DNA from: Wenyingzhuangia marina
Lineage (GTDB): Bacteria; Bacteroidota; Bacteroidia; Flavobacteriales; Flavobacteriaceae
DNA length: 64,000 bases
Direction of reading: 5' to 3'
NCBI RefSeq assembly: GCF_900130035.1
Contig: NZ_FQXQ01000001.1
Span: forward strand, 372,001-436,000
The notes under the pieces are model-generated. The model was not told where the DNA came from and searched no databases. It saw only the letters and a list, made by a program, of their open reading frames with translations. The translations under genes and the position numbers were made by a program. Position 1 is the first letter of the stretch, and the number at the start of each line of letters is the position of its first letter. Below are positions 9,205 through 18,961 of this stretch, one piece after another.

Positions 9205-9220
9205 AAAGACTCATTAAAGA

Positions 9221-9457
9221 ATGAATATGAAGATATTATTAAAAATTTTATTGTTACTGGTATTGGTTTTGTGGGCTATTGGAGGATATTTTTACGCTTT
9301 AAACGATCCTAAAAGTGCAAAATTCATGGGGTTCGGAGTCATTACCTTAACATTTGTATTGATGCCTTTATTTATATATCACAGATATAAAGGAAAAGAT
9401 TTGACCAAATACTCTTTAAAACACAATGATCCTAATGTAAGTAAAATTGAGGATTAA
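9221..9457 (+). CDS. Small two-helix membrane protein, unknown function
   Basis: A 78-residue protein beginning MNMKILLKILLLLVLV. It has two predicted membrane helices (about 5-26 and 36-53) joined by a short loop containing YALNDPKSAKFMGFG, then a basic and acidic cytoplasmic tail ending VSKIED. Either the first Met or the third residue (9227) could be the start. It has its own TAnnTTTG box. Its 3' end overlaps that of tadA by 4 bp in a convergent arrangement. I do not recognise a function; the sequence looks like a conserved flavobacterial small membrane protein. Confidence 0.75.
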   Translation: MNMKILLKILLLLVLVLWAIGGYFYALNDPKSAKFMGFGVITLTFVLMPLFIYHRYKGKDLTKYSLKHNDPNVSKIED

Positions 9458-9903
9458 TTCAAGTCTCTTCTAGATAAAAAGAAATCTTTTAACAACTTAC
9501 TACACTCCTCTTCTCTTATTCCAGAAATCACAGTTGTTTTTGGATGAAGTAAAGTATTTAGAGCTGAAAAACCTCTCTGATGGTCTGAAGCCCCATAAAC
9601 AATTTTCCCTATTTGTGTCCAATAACTAGCCCCTGCACACATTTGACAAGGCTCCAAGGTTACATATAAAGTACAATCTTGTAAATATTTTCCTCCTAAA
9701 AAGTTAGCAGCAGCAGTAAAAGCTTGCATTTCAGCATGTGCTGTAACATCATTTAATTGCTCGGTTAAATTGTGTCCTCTTGCAATAATTTGATTGTTCA
9801 TAACAATAACAGCACCCACAGGAACTTCGCCTTTATCAAAAGCTTCATGCGCTTCATCTAAAGCTTTTTTCATGTAATAATCGTCATCAAAAGGATCTAT
9901 CAT
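9454..9903 (-). CDS. tadA: tRNA-specific adenosine deaminase
   Basis: Zinc deaminase that converts adenosine-34 of tRNA-Arg(ACG) to inosine. The 149-residue length is normal. The active site is HAE, with zinc ligand His56 and proton-shuttle Glu58, plus the PCxxC motif with Cys86 and Cys89. A related guanine or cytosine deaminase is the main alternative, but NxxxTAHAEMxA together with LEPCxMCAGA is the TadA pattern. It is divergent from dxs, 86 nt away. Confidence 0.92.
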   Translation of the reverse strand: MIDPFDDDYYMKKALDEAHEAFDKGEVPVGAVIVMNNQIIARGHNLTEQLNDVTAHAEMQAFTAAANFLGGKYLQDCTLYVTLEPCQMCAGASYWTQIGKIVYGASDHQRGFSALNTLLHPKTTVISGIREEECSKLLKDFFLSRRDLN

Positions 9904-9977
9904 TATTCCGTAAATGTTTTAAAAAAACTAAAACTACTTTATTGAACGATAATTTGCAAGGACAAATCTCAAAATCG

Positions 9978-9985
9978 TAATTTTG
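9978..9985 (+). promoter_or_regulatory. -7 promoter box immediately before dxs
   Basis: TAATTTTG matches TAnnTTTG but ends only 4 nt before the GTG start of dxs, which would make the transcript nearly leaderless. Confidence 0.5.
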
Positions 9986-9989
9986 TGCC

Positions 9990-11765
9990 GTGAAAAATAT
10001 TCTTAATACCATTAACACTCCCAAAGACCTAAAAAATCTTTCCATTGATGAACTACAACAGCTAGCTCATGAATTAAGAGCGTTTATTATTAACATCGTA
10101 GCGACCAAAGAAGGTCATTTAGGAGCTAGCCTTGGTGTGGTAGAGTTAACCATTGCCATTCACTATATTTTTAACACGCCTAAAGATAAATTAATTTGGG
10201 ATGTAGGTCATCAAGCCTACGGACATAAAATTTTAACCGGGAGACGAACTATTTTTGACACCAACAGAAGATTAAACGGAATTTCTGGATTTCCAAATAT
10301 TTTTGAAAGTGAATATGATGCTTTTGGAACGGGACATTCCTCTACTTCTATTTCTGCAGCCTTAGGAATGGCCATGGCAGCAAAAATTCAAGGAGACACA
10401 AAACAGCAACACATTGCTGTTATTGGTGATGCTTCCATTGCCTCTGGGATGGCTTTTGAAGCGTTGAATCATGCTGGAGTAACCAATGCTAATTTACTAG
10501 TCATTTTAAACGATAACGCCATTGGAATAGACCCAAGTATTGGAGCGTTAAAAGATTATCTTACTCAAACCAAAAACGGAAAAGAACTTAACCGAGACAA
10601 TATTTTTGAAGCCTTAAACTTTGATTATTCTGGTCCCATTGATGGACACGATTTACCAAAAGTTATTAGCGAATTAAAAAGATTACAAAACGTTGAAGGC
10701 CCTAAGTTTTTACATATTGTAACTACCAAAGGGAAAGGATTAAAAAAAGCAGAAGAAGATCAAATTACTTATCATGCTCCTGGAAAATTTAATGCTGAAA
10801 CTGGAGATAGAATTAAATCTACAGATCATATTACACCTCCAAAATATCAAGATATTTTTGGACACACTATTATAGAACTTGCTAAAAAGAATCCTAAAAT
10901 TGTTGGAATTACTCCGGCCATGCCTACAGGGAGTTCTTTAAAATATATGATTGCAGAAATGCCCGAAAGAGCTTTTGATGTAGGCATTGCAGAACAACAT
11001 GCTGTAACCTTAGCGGCTGGAATGGCCAAACAAGGATTGGTTCCTTTCTGTAATATTTACTCTACCTTTTTACAAAGAGCCTATGATCAGGTTATTCATG
11101 ATGTTGCCATTCAAAAACTTCCAGTTATTTTTTGTTTAGACAGAGCTGGATTGGTAGGAAACGACGGTGCTACACATCACGGAATATTTGATATTGCTTA
11201 TTTACGTTGCATTCCAAACATGATTCTTTACGCTCCAATGAACGAGATAGATTTAAGAAACATTATGTACACCGCTCAAAAAGGATTAAGCACTCCTATT
11301 GCCATTCGCTATCCTAGAGGACTCAGTGAAAATGTTGATTGGAAACAGCCTTTTAATGATATTCTTATAGGTAAAGGACGTATGTTAAAAGAGGGAAATA
11401 GTACTGCGGTTTTAAGTATTGGTACTATAGGGAATATCGTTAACTTTGCCATCTGTCAATTTGATGAAGAAGGAAGAGATAAGGTTGGACATTACAATAT
11501 GCAGTTTATTAAACCGTTAGATGATAAACTACTGCATAAAATTTTTTCAAGTTACAAAACCATTATTACTTACGAAGATGGAAGTATTCAAGGAGGTTTT
11601 GGTTCAGCCATTTTAGAGTTTGCAGCACAACATAATTATCATCAAAAAATAATGATCAAAGGAGTTCCAGACAACTTTATTGAACACGGAAAAACACAAG
11701 AATTAAAAGCAATTGTAAATATTGACGAAGCATCAATATTTAATACAATTTTATCAACTTTATAA
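9990..11765 (+). CDS. dxs: 1-deoxy-D-xylulose-5-phosphate synthase
   Basis: Condenses pyruvate with glyceraldehyde-3-phosphate, the first step of the MEP isoprenoid pathway, using thiamine diphosphate. The 591 residues are a little shorter than the roughly 620 of E. coli. HLGASLGVVELT and DVGHQAYGHKILTGR are the substrate-side motifs. The ThDP motif reads GDASIASGMAFEAL followed by NDN, with Ala in place of the second Gly of GDG. AEQHAVTLAAGMA lies in the second domain. The start is GTG at 9990, supported by N-terminal similarity (INTPKDLKNLSIDEL). The stop overlaps the ATG of the next gene (TAATG). Confidence 0.96.
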   Translation: MKNILNTINTPKDLKNLSIDELQQLAHELRAFIINIVATKEGHLGASLGVVELTIAIHYIFNTPKDKLIWDVGHQAYGHKILTGRRTIFDTNRRLNGISGFPNIFESEYDAFGTGHSSTSISAALGMAMAAKIQGDTKQQHIAVIGDASIASGMAFEALNHAGVTNANLLVILNDNAIGIDPSIGALKDYLTQTKNGKELNRDNIFEALNFDYSGPIDGHDLPKVISELKRLQNVEGPKFLHIVTTKGKGLKKAEEDQITYHAPGKFNAETGDRIKSTDHITPPKYQDIFGHTIIELAKKNPKIVGITPAMPTGSSLKYMIAEMPERAFDVGIAEQHAVTLAAGMAKQGLVPFCNIYSTFLQRAYDQVIHDVAIQKLPVIFCLDRAGLVGNDGATHHGIFDIAYLRCIPNMILYAPMNEIDLRNIMYTAQKGLSTPIAIRYPRGLSENVDWKQPFNDILIGKGRMLKEGNSTAVLSIGTIGNIVNFAICQFDEEGRDKVGHYNMQFIKPLDDKLLHKIFSSYKTIITYEDGSIQGGFGSAILEFAAQHNYHQKIMIKGVPDNFIEHGKTQELKAIVNIDEASIFNTILSTL

Positions 11766-12871
11766 TGGCATATTTTTTGACACATTCATATGATAAAAAA
11801 AAATATATGGGTCGTTTATTAATGATTCTAATCTTCTGTATTTATAGTAATTACAGCCATGCTTCGGTAACTCACATGGACACTATTCCTACGCCAGAAA
11901 GTATCGCCAAACTAAAAGCTAAAATCAACAGGGTTTTTCATAAAACAGAAAGTGATACTATTTCCTATAAAAGTGCTATTAAAAAGGATAGTATCAATAC
12001 TATTTTAAAAGAAAGTGTTAAACCTAATTATTGGACTTTTACCAACAAACCTGGACTTTTACTTACTCAAACATCATTTGTAAATTGGACCAAAGGAGGA
12101 AATAATAGCGTTGCAGGAATCACTTCTTTTAAAGGAGATTATGATTATAAAAAAGGAAGACTATATTGGTCCAACGATGTAACCCTAAAGTATGGTTTAA
12201 GCAAAGAGAACGGAAATGAACACTCTAGAAAAACCGATGATGTAATCGATTTAAAATCCTCATTCAGTTACAAGTCTAGTATTGAATCTAAGTGGTATTA
12301 CTCAGGAGAATTTAACTTAACTACACAGTTCTTTAGAGGTTATAAAGGAAATGATAGAGAAAATGTAATTTCTAGCTTTTTTGCACCTGCGCGTATGCGT
12401 GTTGGGGTTGGGGGACTTTATACGGACAATGATAATCTTTTTAAACTCCACATTTCACCACTAACCAATCAGGTAACTTTTGTACTGAACCAAAAATTAG
12501 CTGACAAAGGAGCTTTTGGGGTTACTCCTGCTGTGAAAGATGCCGATGGAAATATTATTAAAAAAGGAGAAAACATATACTCTGAACTTGGTGCTTTGGT
12601 TCGTTTAGAATACAAAACCACCATTATGGAGAACATGAATTTTAACCTTAAAAGTTCTTTTTACTCTGATTATATTGATAAGTTTGGAAACGTGGATACT
12701 GAAATTGAACTGAATGTTGACATGAAAGTAAACCAATACATTCAAGCCAAAATAGGATCGCATCTTTTATATGATGATGATTCTAAAATCATAGAATCGG
12801 ACGGAACACAAACAGGTCCAAAAGTACAGCTAAAACAAATTTTAGGAGTTGGGGTAACTTATGTTTTTTAA
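11765..12871 (+). CDS. DUF3078 outer-membrane beta-barrel protein
   Basis: A 368-residue exported protein. The family signature is YWTFTNKPGLLLTQTSFVNWTKGG followed by alternating aromatic strands (for example LYWSNDVTLKYGL), ending LGVGVTYVF with the C-terminal Phe typical of outer-membrane barrels. The ATG at 11765 overlaps the dxs stop. An internal ATG at 11807 (MGRLLMILIFCIYSNYSHA) would give a more compact signal peptide and is a serious alternative start. The family has no established function that I know. Coupling to dxs suggests co-expression, not necessarily a shared pathway. Confidence 0.85.
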   Translation: MAYFLTHSYDKKKYMGRLLMILIFCIYSNYSHASVTHMDTIPTPESIAKLKAKINRVFHKTESDTISYKSAIKKDSINTILKESVKPNYWTFTNKPGLLLTQTSFVNWTKGGNNSVAGITSFKGDYDYKKGRLYWSNDVTLKYGLSKENGNEHSRKTDDVIDLKSSFSYKSSIESKWYYSGEFNLTTQFFRGYKGNDRENVISSFFAPARMRVGVGGLYTDNDNLFKLHISPLTNQVTFVLNQKLADKGAFGVTPAVKDADGNIIKKGENIYSELGALVRLEYKTTIMENMNFNLKSSFYSDYIDKFGNVDTEIELNVDMKVNQYIQAKIGSHLLYDDDSKIIESDGTQTGPKVQLKQILGVGVTYVF

Positions 12872-14215
12872 TTAAGACATCATGACTCCGCTTATTTTTT
12901 TGTGAACCAAAATGGCATAACTGTCAGACATTCCTGCTACATAAGAACAAACACTCATAATACGTACGTACAAACTTTCTGATTGGTTTTTAAACTCCTG
13001 TGGCAACATCATTATAGTTAATTGATCGTAATTAGAAGCTTTTCCTAGGTAAGAATTGTTCACTGCATTGATGAAAACTTCTAACAAATCTGAAATAATT
13101 TTATATCCCGCCACTTCTTTTTCTATCACACTTCTGCTGTGATAAATTTTATCAACACTTAATTTGATAATGTCATTAATTTGAGCCTCGTATTTACATC
13201 TATCTAACAATGATTTCTCAAAAGTTCCGTTTAAAATACTCTCTTCATTTTCTATAAAAATTTTAACAGCTTCACCAATTAAACTATTTATAGCCAAAGC
13301 TCTTAAATAACTTACCCTATCTTTTTTAAGTTGTAAAGAATGATATTTTTTAATATCAATTTTGTCCTGTACCAACTTAATCATGTATTCTAAAGCAAAC
13401 TCTTCATCAACCAACCCAAGATTAATTCCGTCTTCAAAATCAATAATGGTGTAACAAATATCATCTGCAGCTTCTACCAAATAAGCCAAAGGGTGACGAT
13501 AATAAGCTACATCATTTCCTGTTCGCATGATTTTTAAACCTAAGGTCTCGGCAACATCCACAAACTTGTCTTTTTCAGACTGAAAGAATCCAAACTTTTT
13601 ATCTACAATATGCTTGGTGGCTTTTTTAGGCAACGATTCTTTAGGATATTTCATAAAGGCTCCCAAAGTGGCGTATGACAATCTTAATCCGTCTTTTACC
13701 CCTAAACCGTCTTGAGTTAAAATTTTAAATCCGTTGGCATTTCCTTCAAAATCAATTAAATCTTGCCATTCTTTCTCTGATAATTCAGCTTTAAACTTTT
13801 GTCCGTTCCCTGAATTAAAATATTCTCCAATAGACTTTTCTCCACTGTGTCCAAAAGGCGGATTTCCAATATCGTGAGACAAGGCAGCAGCAGCTACAAT
13901 GGCTCCAAAATCATTAAAAGTATAACCAAGTTCTTTTAAATACGGATGTTTTTCTAACAATTGTTTCCCTACAATTCTACCCAAAGAACGCCCTACTACA
14001 GAAACTTCCATACTGTGTGTTAATCTTGTATGTACAAAATCAGTATCAGACAAAGGAATTACTTGGGTTTTGTCTTGTAAACTTCTAAATGCTGATGAAA
14101 AAACAATTCTATCAAAATCTACTTCAAAACCTAATCTGGTTTCATCTTGATCTTTTCTAAAACGTCCATCTTTATCGCCTGCTCTTTTAAGAGATAATAA
14201 TTGTTCCCAGTGCAT
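12872..14215 (-). CDS. dgt: Deoxyguanosinetriphosphate triphosphohydrolase
   Basis: HD-domain enzyme that hydrolyses dGTP (or dNTPs) to the nucleoside and tripolyphosphate, acting in dNTP pool control. The 447 residues begin MHWEQLLSLKRAGDKD. Metal-binding residues are seen in TRLTHSMEVSVVGRSLG and in the HD motif of AALSHDIGNPPFGHSGE, with a further YLVEAADDICY Asp. The dNTP-recognition N-terminus contains DYDRI-like FDRIVFSSAFRSLQDKTQV. The gene sits 2 nt downstream of the outer-membrane barrel gene at 14218-15900 and is likely the last gene of that transcript. Confidence 0.93.
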   Translation of the reverse strand: MHWEQLLSLKRAGDKDGRFRKDQDETRLGFEVDFDRIVFSSAFRSLQDKTQVIPLSDTDFVHTRLTHSMEVSVVGRSLGRIVGKQLLEKHPYLKELGYTFNDFGAIVAAAALSHDIGNPPFGHSGEKSIGEYFNSGNGQKFKAELSEKEWQDLIDFEGNANGFKILTQDGLGVKDGLRLSYATLGAFMKYPKESLPKKATKHIVDKKFGFFQSEKDKFVDVAETLGLKIMRTGNDVAYYRHPLAYLVEAADDICYTIIDFEDGINLGLVDEEFALEYMIKLVQDKIDIKKYHSLQLKKDRVSYLRALAINSLIGEAVKIFIENEESILNGTFEKSLLDRCKYEAQINDIIKLSVDKIYHSRSVIEKEVAGYKIISDLLEVFINAVNNSYLGKASNYDQLTIMMLPQEFKNQSESLYVRIMSVCSYVAGMSDSYAILVHKKISGVMMS

Positions 14216-14217
14216 AT

Positions 14218-15900
14218 TTAAAATTTATATGAAAGTCCAACTACAGCCTGTACTCCCTGAACTCCATAATTTCTATATAGCTCATATTTATTGCTTAACA
14301 TGTTATACAAATTAACATGTGCGTTCAATCTTTGGTTGATGATGTACCCCATTTTAAGATTCATATCTAAAAAACCGTCTAGTTTTTTGGGTTGATTTGT
14401 GGTAGACAACGAGTATCTTCCATCAACAATATTAATTCCTAACTGAGAGAAAAACTTGTTCTGATGATAGTTTAAATAAGTCTCCATTTCTATTTCAGAT
14501 AAGTTCCATGCTTTTTCCTCATTTTTAGGATCAAAAGAATTAAAGATTACATTTCCACCTGCTTTTACATATTTAGAGAAATCTACTTCTACATTTGCTT
14601 TGGCCGACAAAACATTGATATCATCGTACACTACATTAAAACTGTTCCCCATAGTAAAAGCCTGATCGATAGTAAAAGGTTGATTATTGTGAACAAACAA
14701 AGCTTGATTCTTCATTGTTTTATAATTTCCTTCAATACCATATCTAATACTTTTTGACAAAGCTCCATCTAACCCTAAAAACACATCCACAGGAGTGTGA
14801 CTGGTTTCGATATTTAACGTTGGTGAAACAAATGGATTTTCTGAAGCCAAACTAGCATAAGAATTTTGAGTCATTTTACTTCTAATTCCTCCATGTAAAT
14901 TCATAATATCTTGGACCAAAATAACATCTGCTTGTACTTTTGGCAAAAACAAAAAGTCTGTTTTAGAAACTTCTTTATTGTTATTAATAAACAATCCTAA
15001 CGCTGTAGTTAATCTAAAAACATCTGTTTTATAAGTATAAGATGGTGTTACCCCAATATTTAAAAAACTGTAGTTAATGTTATCTACACTTCCATAACTC
15101 TGATTAAAACTTCCGTTTAAATACTGAAAATCAACCTTAGCTTTGATGATGTCGCCAAATAAATTTGGATTCAATTCTGTTCCTAATTTTATGTTGACTT
15201 CTGAACTACTAAAATCATCAGAAAAAAACTGAAGCGATGGCGTTAAAGTCTTTACAAAGGTATCTTTATAATCAATAGTTCCGGAAAATTTTAAATCTTT
15301 ATAAGATTGTTGCACATTTTGATCTTGATAAGATGACGATGGAATATTCGCATCTAAACCATACCAATGCACCAAATTGTTTTGATAATCTACATCCGCT
15401 CTCCAATCTAACTTTTTCCCTTTTTTGGTTAAAAACAAACCTAAATCTACTTTCCACTGACCGTTATCAACCTTTTTATTATCAATTCCGTTTTGTGAAT
15501 TATAGCTCGTTAAACTTAAACCATATTCGTAATTCTTTTTGGTTTTTTGAGGTTGAATTAATAACTCAAACTCTCCGTTACCATAAAAACCTGCTGCACC
15601 ATAAATATAATTGTAATAATTGGTCGGCTTAGAATCATCAATATTTACGTACACTACTTTTTTAGCAATGGGCACAAAATCCGATGGTACTCCTTTTGAA
15701 TTTATTTGATAAGTTACTTGTTTTTTGGAAAAACTCTCCGCTTCATTTGGAGAAGTTTTTAGCTTAAAAACATCTGAAAGTGTTGGGTTAAATGAAAACT
15801 CCACCACTACATCTTCTTTTTTTATGTCTTCTTGTTCTTCTTGTGCATAAGTAGTTAACGCAGTTGCAAACAAGCTTAATAATATTAATTGTTTCTTCAT
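14218..15900 (-). CDS. Outer-membrane beta-barrel, TonB-receptor-like without plug
   Basis: About 560 residues starting MKKQLILLSLFATALTTYAQ, a signal peptide with cleavage after Ala. A short acidic stretch (QEEQEDIKKED) precedes many alternating strands, and the protein ends GLSYKF with a terminal Phe. The C-terminal half looks like a TonB-dependent-receptor barrel (LNAHVNLYNMLSNKYELYRNYG), but I see no plug domain or carboxypeptidase-like N-terminus. I chose the ATG at 15900; an ATG at 15912 would overlap the TPR gene. The gene directly follows the large TPR protein gene, suggesting that the two act together at the outer membrane. Substrate unknown. Confidence 0.75.
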   Translation of the reverse strand: MKKQLILLSLFATALTTYAQEEQEDIKKEDVVVEFSFNPTLSDVFKLKTSPNEAESFSKKQVTYQINSKGVPSDFVPIAKKVVYVNIDDSKPTNYYNYIYGAAGFYGNGEFELLIQPQKTKKNYEYGLSLTSYNSQNGIDNKKVDNGQWKVDLGLFLTKKGKKLDWRADVDYQNNLVHWYGLDANIPSSSYQDQNVQQSYKDLKFSGTIDYKDTFVKTLTPSLQFFSDDFSSSEVNIKLGTELNPNLFGDIIKAKVDFQYLNGSFNQSYGSVDNINYSFLNIGVTPSYTYKTDVFRLTTALGLFINNNKEVSKTDFLFLPKVQADVILVQDIMNLHGGIRSKMTQNSYASLASENPFVSPTLNIETSHTPVDVFLGLDGALSKSIRYGIEGNYKTMKNQALFVHNNQPFTIDQAFTMGNSFNVVYDDINVLSAKANVEVDFSKYVKAGGNVIFNSFDPKNEEKAWNLSEIEMETYLNYHQNKFFSQLGINIVDGRYSLSTTNQPKKLDGFLDMNLKMGYIINQRLNAHVNLYNMLSNKYELYRNYGVQGVQAVVGLSYKF

Positions 15901-15901
15901 C

Positions 15902-18900
15902 TTAAAATTCATTTACAGCTTCTAAAATCAATTCGTTTTCTTGTACTTTGTTTTTTTCAACTGCTGTTGTCGGTTCTTTTTCAGTAGCTTCTTCTCCTTT
16001 GTATTCTTTTAACAAGGTTTTGGCTTCTTGCAATACATCATTAAATTCTTTGGCGTTTTTAATCACATTGTTTAGAATAAAGTTTGCCTGAAAATCATCA
16101 TTTAAAGCATGAAAATTTTTAGCCATTAACAACAATCCTTTTACTCCCCAATATTTATATCCTTGGAATTTACTAGCCAACAATTGTACTTGCTCATTAG
16201 ATTTTACAAAAGATTTATCTTGATGTAACCACAGTGCTTTGTAATAATTTGCTTCTGCTTTTACGTTTCCTTTTCCAATAGTTTCTAATTTTTGGTAATA
16301 GGTTTTAGCTGTTGGATATTGTTTTAATTCTACCGAACTTCTTGCTCCGTATACATAAGCATCGGCTACTGCATCTTCAGAACTTTTATTGTTTTTTAAA
16401 ACGACATCTGTATAAGCCAATGCTTGTTTATAATTTTCTTTTTGATAATAATACTTCATCAAATTACTTTGTGCATACACTTTACTTTGTGCATTTGTAG
16501 CCTCTTTTTCTATTCTTAACAACAACTCACTAGCCAAATCCCACTCTTCTTTCTCTAAATAAATTTGAGACAATTTGCTTAAAGCAACTTCGGTATATTC
16601 ATTGGTATTTACCTTTAATAATTCTTTATATTCTGGAATGGCATTTTCTTTGGCATCGGTATTAAAATAAGCCTGAGCTAAATAAAAATGTGCCGTTAAA
16701 GCATGAATTCCATTTGGAAAATTGATTAAATATTTTTTACAACTAGAAATAGCTTCTTTTAATTCGTTGGCAAAATATTTACTCTCTGCAACCTCAAACA
16801 TAGATTTGTCGATGTCTGCATCAGAAATATTCATAAACTCTAACTGAGTAGCCCATTTTGCATAAACCTCCACTTGATCCATATCTTTATAAACCTGTTC
16901 CGCCATCTTTACAGCCTGAACCGCTTCTGCAGTTCCAGGATAATCCGCTACCAATTGTCTTAACACTTTAACAGCTCCTTCGTTGTTGTTAGAGTTGAAT
17001 AAAATAATTCCAGTTTTTAACTTGGCTTTACTTACTAAAGGACTTTTTGGAAACTTAAAAATTAAATCATCGTAAGCTGTCAAAGCCTCTTTATTCTGAG
17101 TCTTATTCGCAAATAAATTCCCTAATTCGTAATACGATTTATCTAAATAAGGAGAGATTTTAAACTGACCTTGTAAGGTCTTTAAGGTTTCTTTTTTCTG
17201 ATCGTCTTTTCCTAAAAATCCGTAAGACAATGCTTTTTGATACATGGCATAATCCACTTGATTTTTATTCTCTTTAATAATCTTATTATAATTTTCTAAA
17301 GCACTCCAATAAGTTTTGTTCACAAAATGACAATCCGCAATACGCAATTCAGCATTTCTTTTCTTTGCATCATCATTGGCAACAGTAAGATATTTTTCAA
17401 AGTAGGTTAAAGCATTGTTGTACTTTTTTTGTTGAAATAAACTATAAGCCAAACCATACAATCCATCAGGATATTCTTTTATTGATTCTGATGCGGCATT
17501 CTTTACAAACATTTCATATTCATAAGCAGCATCTTTAAAATTGTACATTTCTGATAAACTTTCAGCCATCCAAAACAAAGCTCTTTGCTTGGTTTGTTTG
17601 TTGTTATACATATTGGCAGCTTTCCCAAAAACAGATAAAGCTTCTTTGTATTTACGAGCCGTAAACAATTCAAAACCTCTTTGTAACAATATTTCTTGAT
17701 ATTGCCCGTCTTTCACTAAACTTTGAGTATCATAATAATCAAGCGCTCCTTCATAGTCTTTAAACTGTAAATAAGCACTTACAATTAATCCTTCTATCAA
17801 TTCAGAAGATGGTGCGTTTGGATATTGGTCTACAAACTCTTGTAAAACCTCAGAACTACTTTGATAAGGATTCCCGATTTCATAACTCAACTTGGCATAA
17901 TTTAAAAAAGCATCTTGTTGAATTTCGGCATCAAATGTCATTTCTGATGCATTTTTAAAAGCATTTAAAGCTTGTGTTTTCTGATTTAATTTTAAATAAC
18001 AATCTCCTAAATGATAATGTGCATTTTGCGAAACAGCACTTTTTTCATCGGTAATTTTGTTAAAATTTTCAATAGCTGAATGATAATCTTTTAGTTGATA
18101 ATAAGCATATCCTAAAAAGTAATAATCAGCCTCAGACAATTTTCTATGTCTCCCTCTGTATTTAATTAAATAAGGAATGGCTTGTTTATAATTCTGTAAA
18201 TAAAAATAACTTTCTCCTATAATTTTAGACAGTTCTGACTGCTCTAACAAACCATTTACTTCAGGATAATAAGCTTCTCCCAAATCAACCACTTGCTGAT
18301 ATTGTTTTTGATGATATAAAATCACCAATTCTTGATAAACAATTTCTTTTTGATATTTAGGACTGTCTTCAATAAAATTAAAATGATACAAAGCTGTGTC
18401 ATAATCTTTGTTTTCCATGGCAATATTTCCCAAATAATAATGTGCTTCTTTTTGATAAGCCCCACTTTTAGAAATTGGAATTAAATATTGTTTTGCCTTG
18501 GTATAATTTTTCTGAGTGTAATTGGCAAACGCTAACTTGTAGTTATAATTATTTTCTTGTTCGTCTGTCAACAATTTAACATCCAATTTCTGAAACCAAC
18601 CCAAAGCTTTTTGATGGTCTTTTCTTTGGAAATAATAATTAGACAAAGCCAAAATCAAATCTGTTTTCTGACTCGTAAACGGATTAGAAGCCAAATACTT
18701 TTCTGTTTCAGTTCCTGCATTAGGCTCATTCAACGCTAAATTGGTTAGCATTTGATATACTTGAACAGAAGATTCTTTATAATCTTCGAACACTACTTTC
18801 TGTAAATACTCTTTTGCTAAGGAGTATTCTTCTTTATCAAAAGCTAAGACTGCTTTGGAATACCACTTAACTGATGGGTTTTCTTTATAACTATTTTGAG

Positions 18901-18961
18901 CCATTAATGTCCCCGAGCTAAAGAGCACAACACTAACGATTCTCACAAATTGTTTCTTCAT
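15902..18961 (-). CDS. Large periplasmic TPR-repeat protein
   Basis: A 1019-residue exported protein with a signal peptide (MKKQFVRIVSVVLFSSGTLMAQ). It is built almost entirely of tetratricopeptide-like helical pairs, with repeated motifs such as ALGWFQKL, AKQYLIPIS, AIENFNKI and ALTYFEKYL. A charged tail follows (EEATEKEPTTAVEKNKVQENEL). The repeats resemble those of YbgF/BamD-type scaffolds, but no enzymatic domain is visible. It is 1 nt upstream of the outer-membrane barrel gene, so a scaffold or assembly role at the outer membrane is a reasonable inference. There is no visible promoter box in the 480-bp gap upstream that I would trust. Confidence 0.85.
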   Translation of the reverse strand: MKKQFVRIVSVVLFSSGTLMAQNSYKENPSVKWYSKAVLAFDKEEYSLAKEYLQKVVFEDYKESSVQVYQMLTNLALNEPNAGTETEKYLASNPFTSQKTDLILALSNYYFQRKDHQKALGWFQKLDVKLLTDEQENNYNYKLAFANYTQKNYTKAKQYLIPISKSGAYQKEAHYYLGNIAMENKDYDTALYHFNFIEDSPKYQKEIVYQELVILYHQKQYQQVVDLGEAYYPEVNGLLEQSELSKIIGESYFYLQNYKQAIPYLIKYRGRHRKLSEADYYFLGYAYYQLKDYHSAIENFNKITDEKSAVSQNAHYHLGDCYLKLNQKTQALNAFKNASEMTFDAEIQQDAFLNYAKLSYEIGNPYQSSSEVLQEFVDQYPNAPSSELIEGLIVSAYLQFKDYEGALDYYDTQSLVKDGQYQEILLQRGFELFTARKYKEALSVFGKAANMYNNKQTKQRALFWMAESLSEMYNFKDAAYEYEMFVKNAASESIKEYPDGLYGLAYSLFQQKKYNNALTYFEKYLTVANDDAKKRNAELRIADCHFVNKTYWSALENYNKIIKENKNQVDYAMYQKALSYGFLGKDDQKKETLKTLQGQFKISPYLDKSYYELGNLFANKTQNKEALTAYDDLIFKFPKSPLVSKAKLKTGIILFNSNNNEGAVKVLRQLVADYPGTAEAVQAVKMAEQVYKDMDQVEVYAKWATQLEFMNISDADIDKSMFEVAESKYFANELKEAISSCKKYLINFPNGIHALTAHFYLAQAYFNTDAKENAIPEYKELLKVNTNEYTEVALSKLSQIYLEKEEWDLASELLLRIEKEATNAQSKVYAQSNLMKYYYQKENYKQALAYTDVVLKNNKSSEDAVADAYVYGARSSVELKQYPTAKTYYQKLETIGKGNVKAEANYYKALWLHQDKSFVKSNEQVQLLASKFQGYKYWGVKGLLLMAKNFHALNDDFQANFILNNVIKNAKEFNDVLQEAKTLLKEYKGEEATEKEPTTAVEKNKVQENELILEAVNEF

